Shown here in pieces: positions 22,436 to 33,224 of a DNA stretch of 33,538 nt. This DNA comes from Solirubrobacterales bacterium (GTDB lineage: Bacteria; Actinomycetota; Thermoleophilia; Solirubrobacterales; Solirubrobacteraceae). How positions within the stretch are numbered: the first letter of the stretch is position 1; every line of letters starts with the position of its first letter. The notes beneath the pieces were generated by a model. That model was not told the origin of the DNA. It made no database searches and worked only from the letters and a program-made list of their open reading frames with translations. A program made the translations under genes and the position numbers. The DNA is taken from NCBI GenBank assembly GCA_025964155.1, contig JAOPZJ010000138.1, positions 1 through 33,538 of the forward strand, written 5' to 3'.

Positions 22436-24274
22436 TCACGCAACTCCACGTGACGCCCGGGCCGCCACGGCGATCACCCCCGCCAGGATCGCAGGGGCAA
22501 CGACTCCGTGCACTTGAGGCGGTCCGTCCGGCCACCGCAGCGCGCTCGCCACGCCCTGGGTTCCAGCCGCGAGCCCGGCTGCCCACGCGCCACCCATCAG
22601 GAGGTCCACCGCGGCCGCGCGGCCGCGGACGACACACGGGAGCACCGCCGCCGCAAGCCCCCAGACGAGCGCGATACCGAGGGCACCACTCGTGATCAGC
22701 GGCGCGATGACCTGTCCGGCCGCCCCCTGGGCGCTGCCGGTCCAGCGCGCCGGATCATCGACGCCCGGCACCGGGCCGACGAGGAGCGTGCGCCCGGTCA
22801 GCGCCTGGGCCAGCAGGAGCCACCAGCACCCCAGCGCGCCGAGGATGAGCCGGTGCGTCACCCGTCGGGCCTGCCCGGCGATCGCCGGCCACGCCGTCGC
22901 CAGTGCGAGCAGGCCGAGGAGCGGAGCCAGCGCGGGGGCACTCCACCACGCCGGCCGCTCCCGCCACAGCGCGAGCGCCGTGGGTAGTCCGGCGGCGAGG
23001 ACGAGCAGCGCCAGGCCGGTGCCGCCCTCGGGCGCGACGACGAGCCAGGCGGCGAGGGCGAGCGGGAGCGCGAGCGATCCCAGGCGCGGCAGCGCCGCCA
23101 CGGTCACCGCGGCCATGATCGCACCCGCCGGCGCGGTCAGGGGCGGCTCGGGTCCCAGCCCGGCCAGCGCCGCGGTCGTCAGCGCCCCGGCTCCCACGGC
23201 CGCCGCCGCCCGGACCGACGGCGACGAATGGCGCCACGCATGCCTCTGGGCGTCCGCATCGGCCTCGGCGTGCCGGGCCGTCGGCTCCCACGTGGACGGA
23301 TCGTGCGGGTGGGGGCCGCGGGTCGGCATCCGGCGAGCGGCCAGGCGGGTCACGCGCGTGACGGTCTCCAGCGTGCCGCCGTCCACCGTCCCGGGTTCGT
23401 CGTCGACGACCTTGCCGTGGCTGCGCAGGACGGTCCGCAGCGCCGTCACCTTCCCGCGCGCACGCGGATCGGGATCCACGGCCCGGTCGATCGCGGCGCA
23501 GAGCTCGCGTGGCAGGTCGCGCCGCAGGCGCTCGAGCTTGGGCAGGCGCTCGCCGACGCGCCGGGCCGTCGCCGCCGGTGTGCGGCCCCGAACCGGGTTG
23601 GTGCCACTCAGCGCCTCGTAGATCACGAGGCCCAGTGCGTAGACGTCGGCCTGCGCGGTGACCTCGCGGCCCTCGGCCTGCTCGGGCGCCATGTAGGCGA
23701 GCGTCCCGACGATGTCGCCGGTCCGGGTCAGGACGTCCTCGTCCGTGAGCATCGCGATGCCGAAGTCCGTGAGCTTCGCGACGCCCGCACCGTTCTGCTG
23801 CGTGTCGGGCACGATGACGTTCTGCGGCTTGACGTCGCGGTGCACGACCCCCCGCCCGTGCGCGTGGGCCAGGGCATCGCAGAGCGCCGCGCCGATCTCG
23901 AGCACGTCGCGGTCAGACAGCGCGCCCTCGGCGAGGAGTTGCGCGAGCGTGCTGCCGACGACGAGCTCGGACACGAGGTAGACGGCGTCATCGTCGCGCC
24001 CGGTCTCGTGCAGCGCGACGATCGCCGGGTGCGCGAGCCGCGCCGCGGCCTTGGCCTCCCGCGCGGCACGCTTGGCGACCGCCTCATCGTCGACGGCGAT
24101 GCGCTTGATGGCGACCGGGCGATCGAGCTTCTCGTCGTGGGCGAGCCACACGACGCCCATCCCGCCGGACCCGATCCGGCGCACCGGCCGGTAGCGACCG
24201 AGGACCAGCTCGCCGTTTCCGGGGCCTGGGTGGGCGGGTGGGTGGGCGCCGGATTTACGGGTAGCCTGTTGCAC
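22436..24274 (-). CDS. Ser/Thr protein kinase with polytopic membrane C-terminus
   Basis: 612 residues from a GTG at 24274 with AGGAG 4 bases upstream; an in-frame ATG at 24376 would add 34 residues but lacks a ribosome site. The kinase domain covers about 27-285: IGSGGMGVVW, Lys57 (VAIK), VVHRDVKPQN with Asp147, DFG at 170-172, MAPE motif in the activation segment. All catalytic residues are present. A Pro/Arg/His-rich linker leads to about eight to ten hydrophobic helices between residue 350 and the C-terminus, mostly Ala/Leu/Gly. I know no named family with this membrane domain. It lacks any outer sensor domain, so it may sense membrane state or a transported ligand. Confidence 0.85.
   Translation of the reverse strand: MQQATRKSGAHPPAHPGPGNGELVLGRYRPVRRIGSGGMGVVWLAHDEKLDRPVAIKRIAVDDEAVAKRAAREAKAAARLAHPAIVALHETGRDDDAVYLVSELVVGSTLAQLLAEGALSDRDVLEIGAALCDALAHAHGRGVVHRDVKPQNVIVPDTQQNGAGVAKLTDFGIAMLTDEDVLTRTGDIVGTLAYMAPEQAEGREVTAQADVYALGLVIYEALSGTNPVRGRTPAATARRVGERLPKLERLRRDLPRELCAAIDRAVDPDPRARGKVTALRTVLRSHGKVVDDEPGTVDGGTLETVTRVTRLAARRMPTRGPHPHDPSTWEPTARHAEADADAQRHAWRHSSPSVRAAAAVGAGALTTAALAGLGPEPPLTAPAGAIMAAVTVAALPRLGSLALPLALAAWLVVAPEGGTGLALLVLAAGLPTALALWRERPAWWSAPALAPLLGLLALATAWPAIAGQARRVTHRLILGALGCWWLLLAQALTGRTLLVGPVPGVDDPARWTGSAQGAAGQVIAPLITSGALGIALVWGLAAAVLPCVVRGRAAAVDLLMGGAWAAGLAAGTQGVASALRWPDGPPQVHGVVAPAILAGVIAVAARASRGVA
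24221..24246 (+). other. Potential G-quadruplex motif
   Basis: Six runs of at least three G (24221-24224, 24228-24230, 24232-24234, 24236-24238, 24240-24242, 24244-24246) with loops of 1-3 bases. It lies on the template strand about 30 bases into the polytopic kinase gene, encoding its His/Pro-rich N-terminus. Confidence 0.6.
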
Positions 24275-24341
24275 CGGACTCCTGGTTTCGGCGCTGCGGA
24301 CGCCGCGCCTGCCCGCTTCGGGGAGGAAAATGCCTGCTGAC

Positions 24342-24372
24342 GGCAAACTTGCAGTCTCGTGCAGGTTTTGCC
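24342..24372. repeat. 31-nt inverted repeat in the divergent control region
   Basis: GGCAAA (24342-24347) pairs with TTTGCC (24367-24372), and CTTGCA (24348-24353) with TGCAGG (24360-24365, one G-T wobble). There is one bulged T (24366) and a six-base loop GTCTCG. The 12-bp arms lie in an unusually AT-containing stretch between the polytopic kinase and the CARDB-like gene. Confidence 0.8.
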
Positions 24373-24444
24373 CCATTGGTCATACTGGCGCCGTCGGCAC
24401 TCATCGGTCTGTTCCGATGACCGTGCTACACCCATGAACACCTG

Positions 24445-25611
24445 ATGTCGTTCTTCGACGACGAACCCACCCGCGCCGCACCCCGTGCCAGCCGTCCCGC
24501 TGCCCGCCCGCGGACGCCCGCGGGTGCTCGTCCGCGCCGCCCGGCCGGGGGTGGATCCGGTGGCTCCAGATCGGCGGACGACCAGACGCTGCTGATCCGC
24601 CGCCTGGTGGCCGGCGGTATCGGCGTGCTCGTCCTCGTCCTGCTCGTCGTCGGGATCAACGGCTGCCTGAACAGCCGCACCGACCGTGCGCTGAGGGACT
24701 ACACACGCAACGTCGCCTCGGTGATGGCCACGAGCCAGTCCGACGTCGCGACCCCGCTGTTCCAGCTCCTCAACTCCGGGGCCGACAACCCGGGCGACCT
24801 GCAGGCATCGGTCAGCCAGTACCGCGTCGCCGCGGAGGAGGAGGTCAAGCAGGCCTCCGGCTTCTCCGTCCCCGACCAGATGACCCGCGCGCAGAGCGCG
24901 CTGATGCTCGTGCTGCACCTCCGGGCCACCGCGATCGCGAAGATCGCCGATCGCATCCCGGTCGCGCAGGCCACCGGCCGCGACAACGCGCAGAACGCCG
25001 AGCGCGCCGTCCGGGAGATCGCCGGGCAGATGCGCGCGTTCGACGCCTCGGACGTCATCTACAGCCAGCGCACCGTCCCGTACATCCAGGAAGCGCTCAA
25101 GTCCGCGAACGTGAGCGGCGCGGCGCTGCCCGCCGGCCAGTTCCTGCCTGACGTGCGGTGGTTGAACGTCGACGACGTGGCCGGCGTCCTGGGCTCCGTC
25201 CGCGCAAGCGGCGGCACCGGGGCCAACCCCCAACCCGCCCCGGGCCTGCACGGCCACGGCGTCATCGGCGTCAGCGTCGGATCCACGCCGCTGAGCCCCC
25301 AGCCCGCAATCAACCGGGTCTCCGCGAGCGGCACCGTCACCTTCAACGTGAAGATCGCCAACCAGGGCGACAACAACGAGCAGGACGTGAAGGTCCGCGT
25401 CACCGTCAAGGCCGGCACGGCCAAGCCGATCACCGCGACCAAGACGGTGACGCAGACGAAGGCCAAGTCGGAGGCAACCGTCGCGGTCCCCCTCACCACA
25501 ACGCCGCCGCGCGGCACCTCCGCGGTCGTCACCGTCGAGGTCCTGAAGGTCCCCGGTGAGAAGAACCTCACGAACAACAAGATGACGTACACCGTGCTGT
25601 TCCAGCCCTGA
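24445..25611 (+). CDS. Membrane-anchored protein with CARDB-like outer domain
   Basis: 388 residues. Residues 1-50 are a cytoplasmic tail rich in Arg, Pro and Ala (possible kinase substrate or scaffold). One membrane helix spans about 52-72 (LVAGGIGVLVLVLLVVGINGC). Residues 78-230 are a helical extracellular region (TDRALRDYTRNVASVM ... VPDQMTRAQSALMLVLHLRATAIAKIAD). Residues about 262-386 form an immunoglobulin-like CARDB-type domain (GVSVG ... SASGTVTFNVKIANQGDNNEQDVKVRVTVKAG ... VEVLKVPGEKNLTNNKMTYTV), including the N-x-G/NN-x pattern of that fold. Function is unknown. It heads a four-gene plus-strand series and is divergent from a kinase. Confidence 0.85.
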   Translation: MSFFDDEPTRAAPRASRPAARPRTPAGARPRRPAGGGSGGSRSADDQTLLIRRLVAGGIGVLVLVLLVVGINGCLNSRTDRALRDYTRNVASVMATSQSDVATPLFQLLNSGADNPGDLQASVSQYRVAAEEEVKQASGFSVPDQMTRAQSALMLVLHLRATAIAKIADRIPVAQATGRDNAQNAERAVREIAGQMRAFDASDVIYSQRTVPYIQEALKSANVSGAALPAGQFLPDVRWLNVDDVAGVLGSVRASGGTGANPQPAPGLHGHGVIGVSVGSTPLSPQPAINRVSASGTVTFNVKIANQGDNNEQDVKVRVTVKAGTAKPITATKTVTQTKAKSEATVAVPLTTTPPRGTSAVVTVEVLKVPGEKNLTNNKMTYTVLFQP

Positions 25612-25666
25612 TCCCACTGGGCGAGCGCGCTGCCCGCGGCGTCCGCGGCCCTTATCCTTCGCCCTC

Positions 25667-26194
25667 GTGGACGACCTGACATCCACCACCGGTGCGCTGG
25701 GGCTCGCCGCCGTCGTCGTGGCGCTCGCCGCGCTGACGGTCGGGATCGTCGCGCTCGTGCGCCTGCGACGCCTGCGGGCCGACCAGCAGCTCGTCCTCGG
25801 GGACACCGGCAGCGCCGATGTCGTTGCGCACGCGGCGGGGTTGTCCCGGGAGTTCCGGGCCCTGCACGCCTACGTCGAGGACATGGCCACCCACCTGACG
25901 GGCCGCCTGGATACGGTCGAGACGCGCCTGGACGGCGCCATCGCGCACACGAGCCTGGTGCGGTACGACGCCTACAACGAGATGTCCGGCCGCCAGTCCA
26001 CGACGCTGGCCCTGCTCGACGACCGGCGCAACGGCATCGTCATCTCGACGATCCACCACCGTGACACCGCCCGGATGTACGTCAAGCGCGTCGTCGACGG
26101 CGCCGGCGAGCTGCAGCTGTCGCCCGAGGAGGACGAGGCCATCCGGCTCGCCCTCTCGACCGAGCTCCCCGCCCCGTCGACGCCGGAGAGCTAG
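25667..26194 (+). CDS. DUF4446 family membrane protein
   Basis: 175 residues from a GTG at 25667. One N-terminal helix (about 10-32, LGLAAVVVALAALTVGIVALVRL) is followed by a short coiled-coil (AGLSREFRALHAYVEDMATHLTGRLDTVETRLDGAI). The DUF4446 core is TSLVRYDAYNEMSGRQSTTLALLDDRRNGIVISTIHHRDTARMYVKRVVDG, ending LSPEEDEAIRLAL. The family is widespread in Firmicutes and Actinobacteria, with no assigned function. pheA starts 6 bases after its stop. Confidence 0.9.
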   Translation: MDDLTSTTGALGLAAVVVALAALTVGIVALVRLRRLRADQQLVLGDTGSADVVAHAAGLSREFRALHAYVEDMATHLTGRLDTVETRLDGAIAHTSLVRYDAYNEMSGRQSTTLALLDDRRNGIVISTIHHRDTARMYVKRVVDGAGELQLSPEEDEAIRLALSTELPAPSTPES

Positions 26195-26200
26195 GCGCCG

Positions 26201-27088
26201 ATGCGTGTGGGATATCTCGGCCCGGAGGGGACGTTCTCCCACGAGGCGCTCCTCGCCGCGGGGCTCACGGACATCGAGCCGGTGGCGCTGGCCAGCGTGC
26301 ACGACGTCGTCGTCGCGGTCCAGGACGGCGCGGTGCGCCGCGGGATCGTGCCGATCGAGAACGCCCTGGAGGGGGCGATCAACGCGACCCTCGACGCGCT
26401 GGCCTTCGACGCCCCGGACGTCGTCATCTCCGGGGAGCTCGTGCTCGGCATCCATCACCTCCTCCTCGCAGCAGGCCCCGTGGCCCTCGAGGAGCTCGAG
26501 GTCGTCGTGTCCCACCCGCAGCCGCTGGCGCAGTGCGCGCGGACGCTGCGGCAGCTCGCACCGCAGGCCACGCCCGTCGTCGCCTCATCCACGGCGCAGG
26601 CCGTCCGGGACGTCGTGACCCAGGGGGGCCCGCGCGGGGCGATCGGCACCGCCGCCGCCGCGCGGCTCTACGGCGCGCACGTGCTCGCCGAGGGTCTGGA
26701 GGACGAGCCGGGCAACGCGACGCGCTTCGTCTGGCTCGCGCGCGCCGAGGACGGCGCCGCGGCCGCGGTGCTCCAGGACGGCGCACACGCCAGGACCTCG
26801 GTCGTCTTCCACGGCCACGGCGACGGGACCCCGGGGTGGCTCGTGCGCTGCTTGTCGGAGTTCGCGTCCCGCAGCGTGAACCTCACCAAGATCGAGTCCA
26901 GGCCGTTGCGATCGGCCCTGGGGCACTACCTTTTTCACGTGGATCTCGAGGGCCGCGCCGCGGACGATGCCGTCGCCGACGCCGTCGCCGCGCTGGCGAC
27001 GCACTGTGAAGAAGTCAGGATCCTTGGGACCTACGCCGTCGCGGGCGCTACCATTCGCGCCAATCATGGGGGGAACGACACCACCTGA
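26201..27088 (+). CDS. pheA: Prephenate dehydratase
   Basis: 295 residues. Residues 1-180 form the periplasmic-binding-protein-like catalytic domain: MRVGYLGPEGTFSHEAL, GIVPIENALEGAINATLD, and the catalytic Thr-Arg-Phe in GNATRFVWL. A C-terminal ACT domain (about 198-285) contains ESRPLRSALGHYLFHVDLEG, the phenylalanine-binding ESRP motif. It converts prephenate to phenylpyruvate and is feedback-inhibited by Phe. Length is that of monofunctional PDT, without chorismate mutase. Confidence 0.95.
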   Translation: MRVGYLGPEGTFSHEALLAAGLTDIEPVALASVHDVVVAVQDGAVRRGIVPIENALEGAINATLDALAFDAPDVVISGELVLGIHHLLLAAGPVALEELEVVVSHPQPLAQCARTLRQLAPQATPVVASSTAQAVRDVVTQGGPRGAIGTAAAARLYGAHVLAEGLEDEPGNATRFVWLARAEDGAAAAVLQDGAHARTSVVFHGHGDGTPGWLVRCLSEFASRSVNLTKIESRPLRSALGHYLFHVDLEGRAADDAVADAVAALATHCEEVRILGTYAVAGATIRANHGGNDTT

Positions 27089-27668
27089 CCCAGTGCCGTT
27101 CACGTCGCTTCCGGAGCACCGGCGACGTGGACGCGATGGTGGCCGGGTGCTGGTTCTCAACGCCACGTTCGAGCCGATCAACGTCTGCACGGTCCGCCGC
27201 GCCGCCGTCCTGCTGCTGAAGGAGAAGGCGGAGGTGATCGAGGGCGGCACCAGCGAACTGCGCTCCGAGCTCACCTCGATGGTCCGCCCACTCGTCATCC
27301 GCCTGCTGGCGTTCGTCAAGCTCCCACGCGACCGCCACCGCCGCAAGATCACGCGGCGTGCGGTCTTCGCCCGGGACGACTGGACGTGTCAGTACTGCGG
27401 CACGCGCACCGGCCTGACGGTCGACCACGTGATTCCACGTTCCAAGGGCGGCTCCTCGGACTGGAGCAACATCGTCGCGTGCTGCGCGCCGTGCAACCGC
27501 CGCAAGGGCGACCGCCTGCCCAAGCAGGCGAACATGCATCCCGCCAGCGTCCCAGGCCCACCGAGTCCGAACGTGTTCATCCAGGTCGCCAGCCCCCGGA
27601 TCCCCGTGGCGTGGCAGCGCTGGCTGCCTGACCTCAGGACGAGCACGGCGATCCCCGACGCTGCCTGA
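27066..27668 (+). CDS. HNH endonuclease family protein
   Basis: 200 residues from ATG 27066, which overlaps pheA by 23 bases. A GTG at 27147 (VLVLNATFEPINV) is a plausible alternative start with no overlap and fits the usual family N-terminus. The N-terminal module LNATFEPINVCTVRRAAVLLLKEKAEVIE precedes the zinc-HNH core: C108-x2-C111, the D120-H121 of VDHVIPRSKGGSSDWSN, and C140-x2-C143 N144 RRKGDR. This housekeeping HNH type is widespread in Actinobacteria and cyanobacteria and not tied to restriction or mobile elements; its role is uncertain. Confidence 0.9.
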   Translation: MGGTTPPDPVPFTSLPEHRRRGRDGGRVLVLNATFEPINVCTVRRAAVLLLKEKAEVIEGGTSELRSELTSMVRPLVIRLLAFVKLPRDRHRRKITRRAVFARDDWTCQYCGTRTGLTVDHVIPRSKGGSSDWSNIVACCAPCNRRKGDRLPKQANMHPASVPGPPSPNVFIQVASPRIPVAWQRWLPDLRTSTAIPDAA

Positions 27669-27672
27669 TCGA

Positions 27673-27687
27673 ACCCCGGCGCGGGGT
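27673..27687 (+). terminator. Short hairpin right after the HNH gene
   Basis: ACCCCG-gcg-CGGGGT forms a 6-bp stem beginning 5 bases after the stop codon. No U-tract follows. Confidence 0.35.
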
Positions 27688-27730
27688 GAGAAGCCAGCAG
27701 GCGACGAAGCCGCTAGGCGAGGATTTCGCA

Positions 27731-27760
27731 CGAAGGGCCCCGTCGACACGGGGCCCTTCG
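27731..27760. terminator. Strong 13-bp hairpin, probable bidirectional terminator
   Basis: CGAAGGGCCCCGT (27731-27743), loop CGAC, ACGGGGCCCTTCG (27748-27760): a perfect 13-bp stem. It lies between the convergent HNH operon and the gyrA-side transcripts. On the plus strand a short CTTTG follows at 27769, which is weak as a U-tract. Confidence 0.75.
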
Positions 27761-27876
27761 CGCACATCTTTGACTGGAAGCATCGACCGACCATGCTCGC
27801 CGGGGGGACCAAGATCCGGCAGTCGATCGAAGGGTGGCCCGGGTTGGATTCCGCAGAGCGGCTCCAGCCATCCGGC

Positions 27877-27933
27877 TTAGCGGCCGGTCACCTCCAGGGT
27901 CCCGCAAACACTGTGACTACAGATTTGGACCAC
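27877..27933 (-). CDS. Tiny ORF (18 codons) with extended Shine-Dalgarno, unknown
   Basis: On the minus strand GAGAAAGGAGGTGGTCC (forward 27928-27944) is complementary, with one mismatch, to the 3' tail of 16S rRNA. It is by far the strongest ribosome site in the window. A frame through it reads MVQICSHSVCGTLEVTGR (GTG 27933 to TAA 27877). That GTG lies inside the Shine-Dalgarno, so the true start may be a non-standard codon (the ATC eight bases past GGAGG) giving about 15 residues. The peptide has two cysteines. It is downstream of gyrA, separated by a strong hairpin. Confidence 0.4.
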   Translation of the reverse strand: MVQICSHSVCGTLEVTGR

Positions 27934-27977
27934 CTCCTTTCTCTGGTGAGGAAACGATATCAATGGCCCGGACGGAA

Positions 27978-28013
27978 CTGCGCCGGTTCCTGTGACCGGG
28001 CGCACCGGCGCAG
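27978..28013 (-). terminator. gyrA 3' stem-loop
   Basis: CTGCGCCGGT (27978-27987) pairs perfectly with ACCGGCGCAG (28004-28013), with a 16-base loop, 24 bases past the gyrA stop. No U-run follows on the minus strand; it may terminate or protect the mRNA. Together with 27731-27760 and the tiny ORF this accounts for most of the 369-base gap 27669-28037. Confidence 0.5.
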
Positions 28014-28037
28014 GCTCGCCGATCGTGACCTCGCCAG

Positions 28038-30608
28038 CTACGCCCCGTCGGTGCCCTCCGGTCCACCATCCGGCGCATCGAGATCGGCACTGGGCGTGTC
28101 GATGACAACACCGTCGGGGTCGGTCGGCTCGATGCCCTGCAGCGGGACGTCCACCGCGGAGCTGTCGGACTCGACCACGAGCGCGACCGCTGACACGCGG
28201 TCGTCGTCCTTGAGGTTCATGACCCGGACACCGGTCGCGGACCGGCCCTGCTGGGAGATCCCGCGGACCGCGGTGCGCTGCACCATGCCGCCTTCGGAGA
28301 TGAAGACGAGCTCGTGGTGGGCCTTGACGACGAGCGCGCCGGCGAGGCCGCCCTTCGTCTGCGTCAAGCCGATCGTCTTGACGCCCTTGGCCCCGCGCTG
28401 GGTCTTGCGGTACTGCTCGATCTTCGTGCGCTTGCCATAGCCGTTCTCGGTCACGACGAGCAAGTCCTGCTCGTCGCGGGCCACGTCCATGGCGATGACC
28501 TCGCCACCCGACCCGACGTCCATGCCGCGCACGCCGGAGGTGTCGCGACCCATCGAGCGGGCGTCGTCCTCGGCGAACCGGACGGTGAGGCCGGCCCGGG
28601 AGACCATGATGACCTCGTCGCCCTCGTCGACGTTCCGTACGGCGACGAGCTCGTCGTCGTCGCGGATCTTGATCGCGATGATGCCGTCGGCCTTGATCGG
28701 CGTGTTGTACGCCTGCAGGTCGGTCTTCTTCACCGTGCCGGACTTCGTCGCGAAGATGAGCGACTTCGTCTCCTCGAACTTGCGCGTCGAGAGCACCGAC
28801 TGGATCCGCTCGCCCTCGCGCAGCGGGAGGATGTTCACCAGCGCGCGGCCCTTGGCGGTGCGCTGTGCCTCGGGCAGCTCGTAGACCTTCGAGCGGTAGA
28901 CCTTGCCGCGGTTGGAGAAGAAGAGCAGGAAGTCGTGTGACGAGCACACGAAGAGGTGCTCGATGAAGTCGCCGTCCTTCATGTCCATCCCGGTGACCCC
29001 GCGCCCGCCGCGCTGCTGCTGGCGGTACGTCGCCAAGGGGAGGGATTTGATGTAGCCGGTCTTCGTGATCGTGATGACCATCTGCTGGTCGGCGATCAGG
29101 TCCTCGATGTCGAGGTCGTCCTCGGTGGGGGAGATGAGGGTGCGGCGCTCGTCGCCGTAGGCCTCCATGATCTCCGTCAGCTCCTCCTTGATGAGGGCAA
29201 GGACGGCGGCCTCGTCCCCGAGCAGGCCGCGCAGCTCCGCGATGCGCTCGGTGACATCGGCGTGCTCCTGCTTGATGGCGTCGCTCTCGAGCGCCGTCAG
29301 CTGCGACAGGCGCAGGGCGAGGATCGCCTCGGCCTGGATCGTGCTGAGCGAAAAGCGCTCGATGAGCTGGGCGCGCGCGGTCTCGCGGTCCTTGGAAGAC
29401 CGGATGAGGTTGATGATCGCGTCGAGGTTGTCCAGCGCGATGAGCAGGCCCTCGAGGACGTGCGCGCGGGCCTCCTTCTGCCCGAGCTCGTACTTCGCCC
29501 GGCGCACAACGACCTCGCGCTGGTGCACCACGTAGGCGTGGATGACGTCGCGCAGCCCGAGGGTCTTCGGGACGCCGTCGACGAGCGCGACCATGTTCAC
29601 GCCGAACGTGGACTGCATCGCCGTGTGCTTGAAGAGCTTGTTCAGCGCGACCTTCGGCAGCACGTCGCGCTTGAGCTCGATGACGAGGCGCATGCCGTGG
29701 CGATCGGACTCGTCACGGATGTCGGAGATCTCCGACAGCTTCTTGTCGTGGACGAGGTCGGCGATCTTCGTGATGAGACCGCCGTCACCGCCCTTCTTCA
29801 CCTGGAAGGGCAGCTCGGTGACGATCAGCGCCTCCTTGCCGCGCCCGATGTCCTCGACGCCGACCTGGGCACGCACGCGGACCCGGCCGCGGCCGGTCTC
29901 GTACGCGTCACGGATGCCGCCGTAGCCGAGGATCACGCCCCCGGTGGGGAAGTCCGGCCCCTTCATGTGCACCATCAACCCGTCGAGTGAGATCTCCGGG
30001 TCGTCGATGTAGGCGATCGTCGCCCCGATGACCTCGCGCAGGTTGTGCGGCGGGATGTTCGTGGCCATCCCGACGGCGATGCCGGACGAGCCGTTGACCA
30101 GCAGGTTCGGGAAGCGCGAGGGCAGGACCAGCGGCTCACGACGAGAGCCGTCGTAGTTCGGGGCGAAGTCGACCGTGTCCATGTCCAGGTCACGGAGCAT
30201 CTCCGTGGCCATCCGCGTCAGCCGCGCCTCGGTGTACCGCATGGCCGCGGCGGGATCGTCGTCGACCGAGCCGAAGTTGCCCTGCCCGTCGACGAGCGGA
30301 TAGCGCAAGGAGAACTCCTGCGCCATGCGGACGAGCGTGTCGTAGATCGACGAGTCGCCATGGGGGTGGTAGTTGCCCATGACCTCCCCGACGATCTTCG
30401 CGCACTTGGAATACGGGCGGTTGGGCTGCAGGCCCAGATCGTTCATGCCGTACAGCACGCGACGGTGGACGGGCTTGAGCCCATCCCGCACGTCGGGCAG
30501 CGCGCGGCCCACGATGACGGACATCGCGTAGTCCAGGTACGCGCTCTTCATCTCGTCTTCGAGGGCGCGCGGCTCGATGTTGCCGCCGTCGATCACGTCA
30601 AAGGACAT
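28038..30608 (-). CDS. gyrA: DNA gyrase subunit A
   Basis: 856 residues. The winged-helix/tower domain carries the catalytic Tyr125 ([10 protein letters not shown]). The quinolone region reads [20 protein letters not shown]; the residues equivalent to E. coli Ser83 and Asp87 are Ser86 and Asp90, so it looks quinolone-sensitive. The C-terminal DNA-wrapping pinwheel carries the GyrA-box as QQRGGRG, which identifies gyrase rather than topoisomerase IV. The acidic C-tail ([13 protein letters not shown]) is ordinary. It starts 42 bases after the gyrB stop, so gyrB-gyrA form an operon. Confidence 0.98.
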   Translation of the reverse strand: MSFDVIDGGNIEPRALEDEMKSAYLDYAMSVIVGRALPDVRDGLKPVHRRVLYGMNDLGLQPNRPYSKCAKIVGEVMGNYHPHGDSSIYDTLVRMAQEFSLRYPLVDGQGNFGSVDDDPAAAMRYTEARLTRMATEMLRDLDMDTVDFAPNYDGSRREPLVLPSRFPNLLVNGSSGIAVGMATNIPPHNLREVIGATIAYIDDPEISLDGLMVHMKGPDFPTGGVILGYGGIRDAYETGRGRVRVRAQVGVEDIGRGKEALIVTELPFQVKKGGDGGLITKIADLVHDKKLSEISDIRDESDRHGMRLVIELKRDVLPKVALNKLFKHTAMQSTFGVNMVALVDGVPKTLGLRDVIHAYVVHQREVVVRRAKYELGQKEARAHVLEGLLIALDNLDAIINLIRSSKDRETARAQLIERFSLSTIQAEAILALRLSQLTALESDAIKQEHADVTERIAELRGLLGDEAAVLALIKEELTEIMEAYGDERRTLISPTEDDLDIEDLIADQQMVITITKTGYIKSLPLATYRQQQRGGRGVTGMDMKDGDFIEHLFVCSSHDFLLFFSNRGKVYRSKVYELPEAQRTAKGRALVNILPLREGERIQSVLSTRKFEETKSLIFATKSGTVKKTDLQAYNTPIKADGIIAIKIRDDDELVAVRNVDEGDEVIMVSRAGLTVRFAEDDARSMGRDTSGVRGMDVGSGGEVIAMDVARDEQDLLVVTENGYGKRTKIEQYRKTQRGAKGVKTIGLTQTKGGLAGALVVKAHHELVFISEGGMVQRTAVRGISQQGRSATGVRVMNLKDDDRVSAVALVVESDSSAVDVPLQGIEPTDPDGVVIDTPSADLDAPDGGPEGTDGA

Positions 30609-30650
30609 GTGTCACCTGCTTTGTCGGAAGGGGCTCGAGGGCACGCGTCA

Positions 30651-33172
<2,522 letters not shown>

Positions 33173-33194
33173 CAAACCTTGGGCGTAAGAGTGT

Positions 33195-33222
33195 AAAAAG
33201 ACCTGCAAAATAGCGTCTTTTT
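33195..33222. terminator. A/T-rich inverted repeat after dciA
   Basis: AAAAAGAC (33195-33202) pairs with GTCTTTTT (33215-33222) around a 12-base centre; a U-tract ends the hairpin on either strand. It starts 3 bases after the dciA stop, so it probably terminates dciA transcripts ahead of the gyrB promoter. Confidence 0.6.
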
Positions 33223-33224
33223 GG

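Noticed and set aside
27713-27907. A minus-strand 64-codon frame between gyrA and the HNH gene.
   Set aside because: It starts with TTG, is Arg/Ala-rich with no motif, and runs through the perfect 13-bp hairpin at 27731-27760.
27920-27950. Plus-strand gaccacctcctttct looked like the 3' end of a 16S rRNA gene next to gyrA.
   Set aside because: The sequence upstream lacks all other conserved 16S 3' features (no AAGGTAGCCGTA or helix 45), so it is better read as a minus-strand Shine-Dalgarno.
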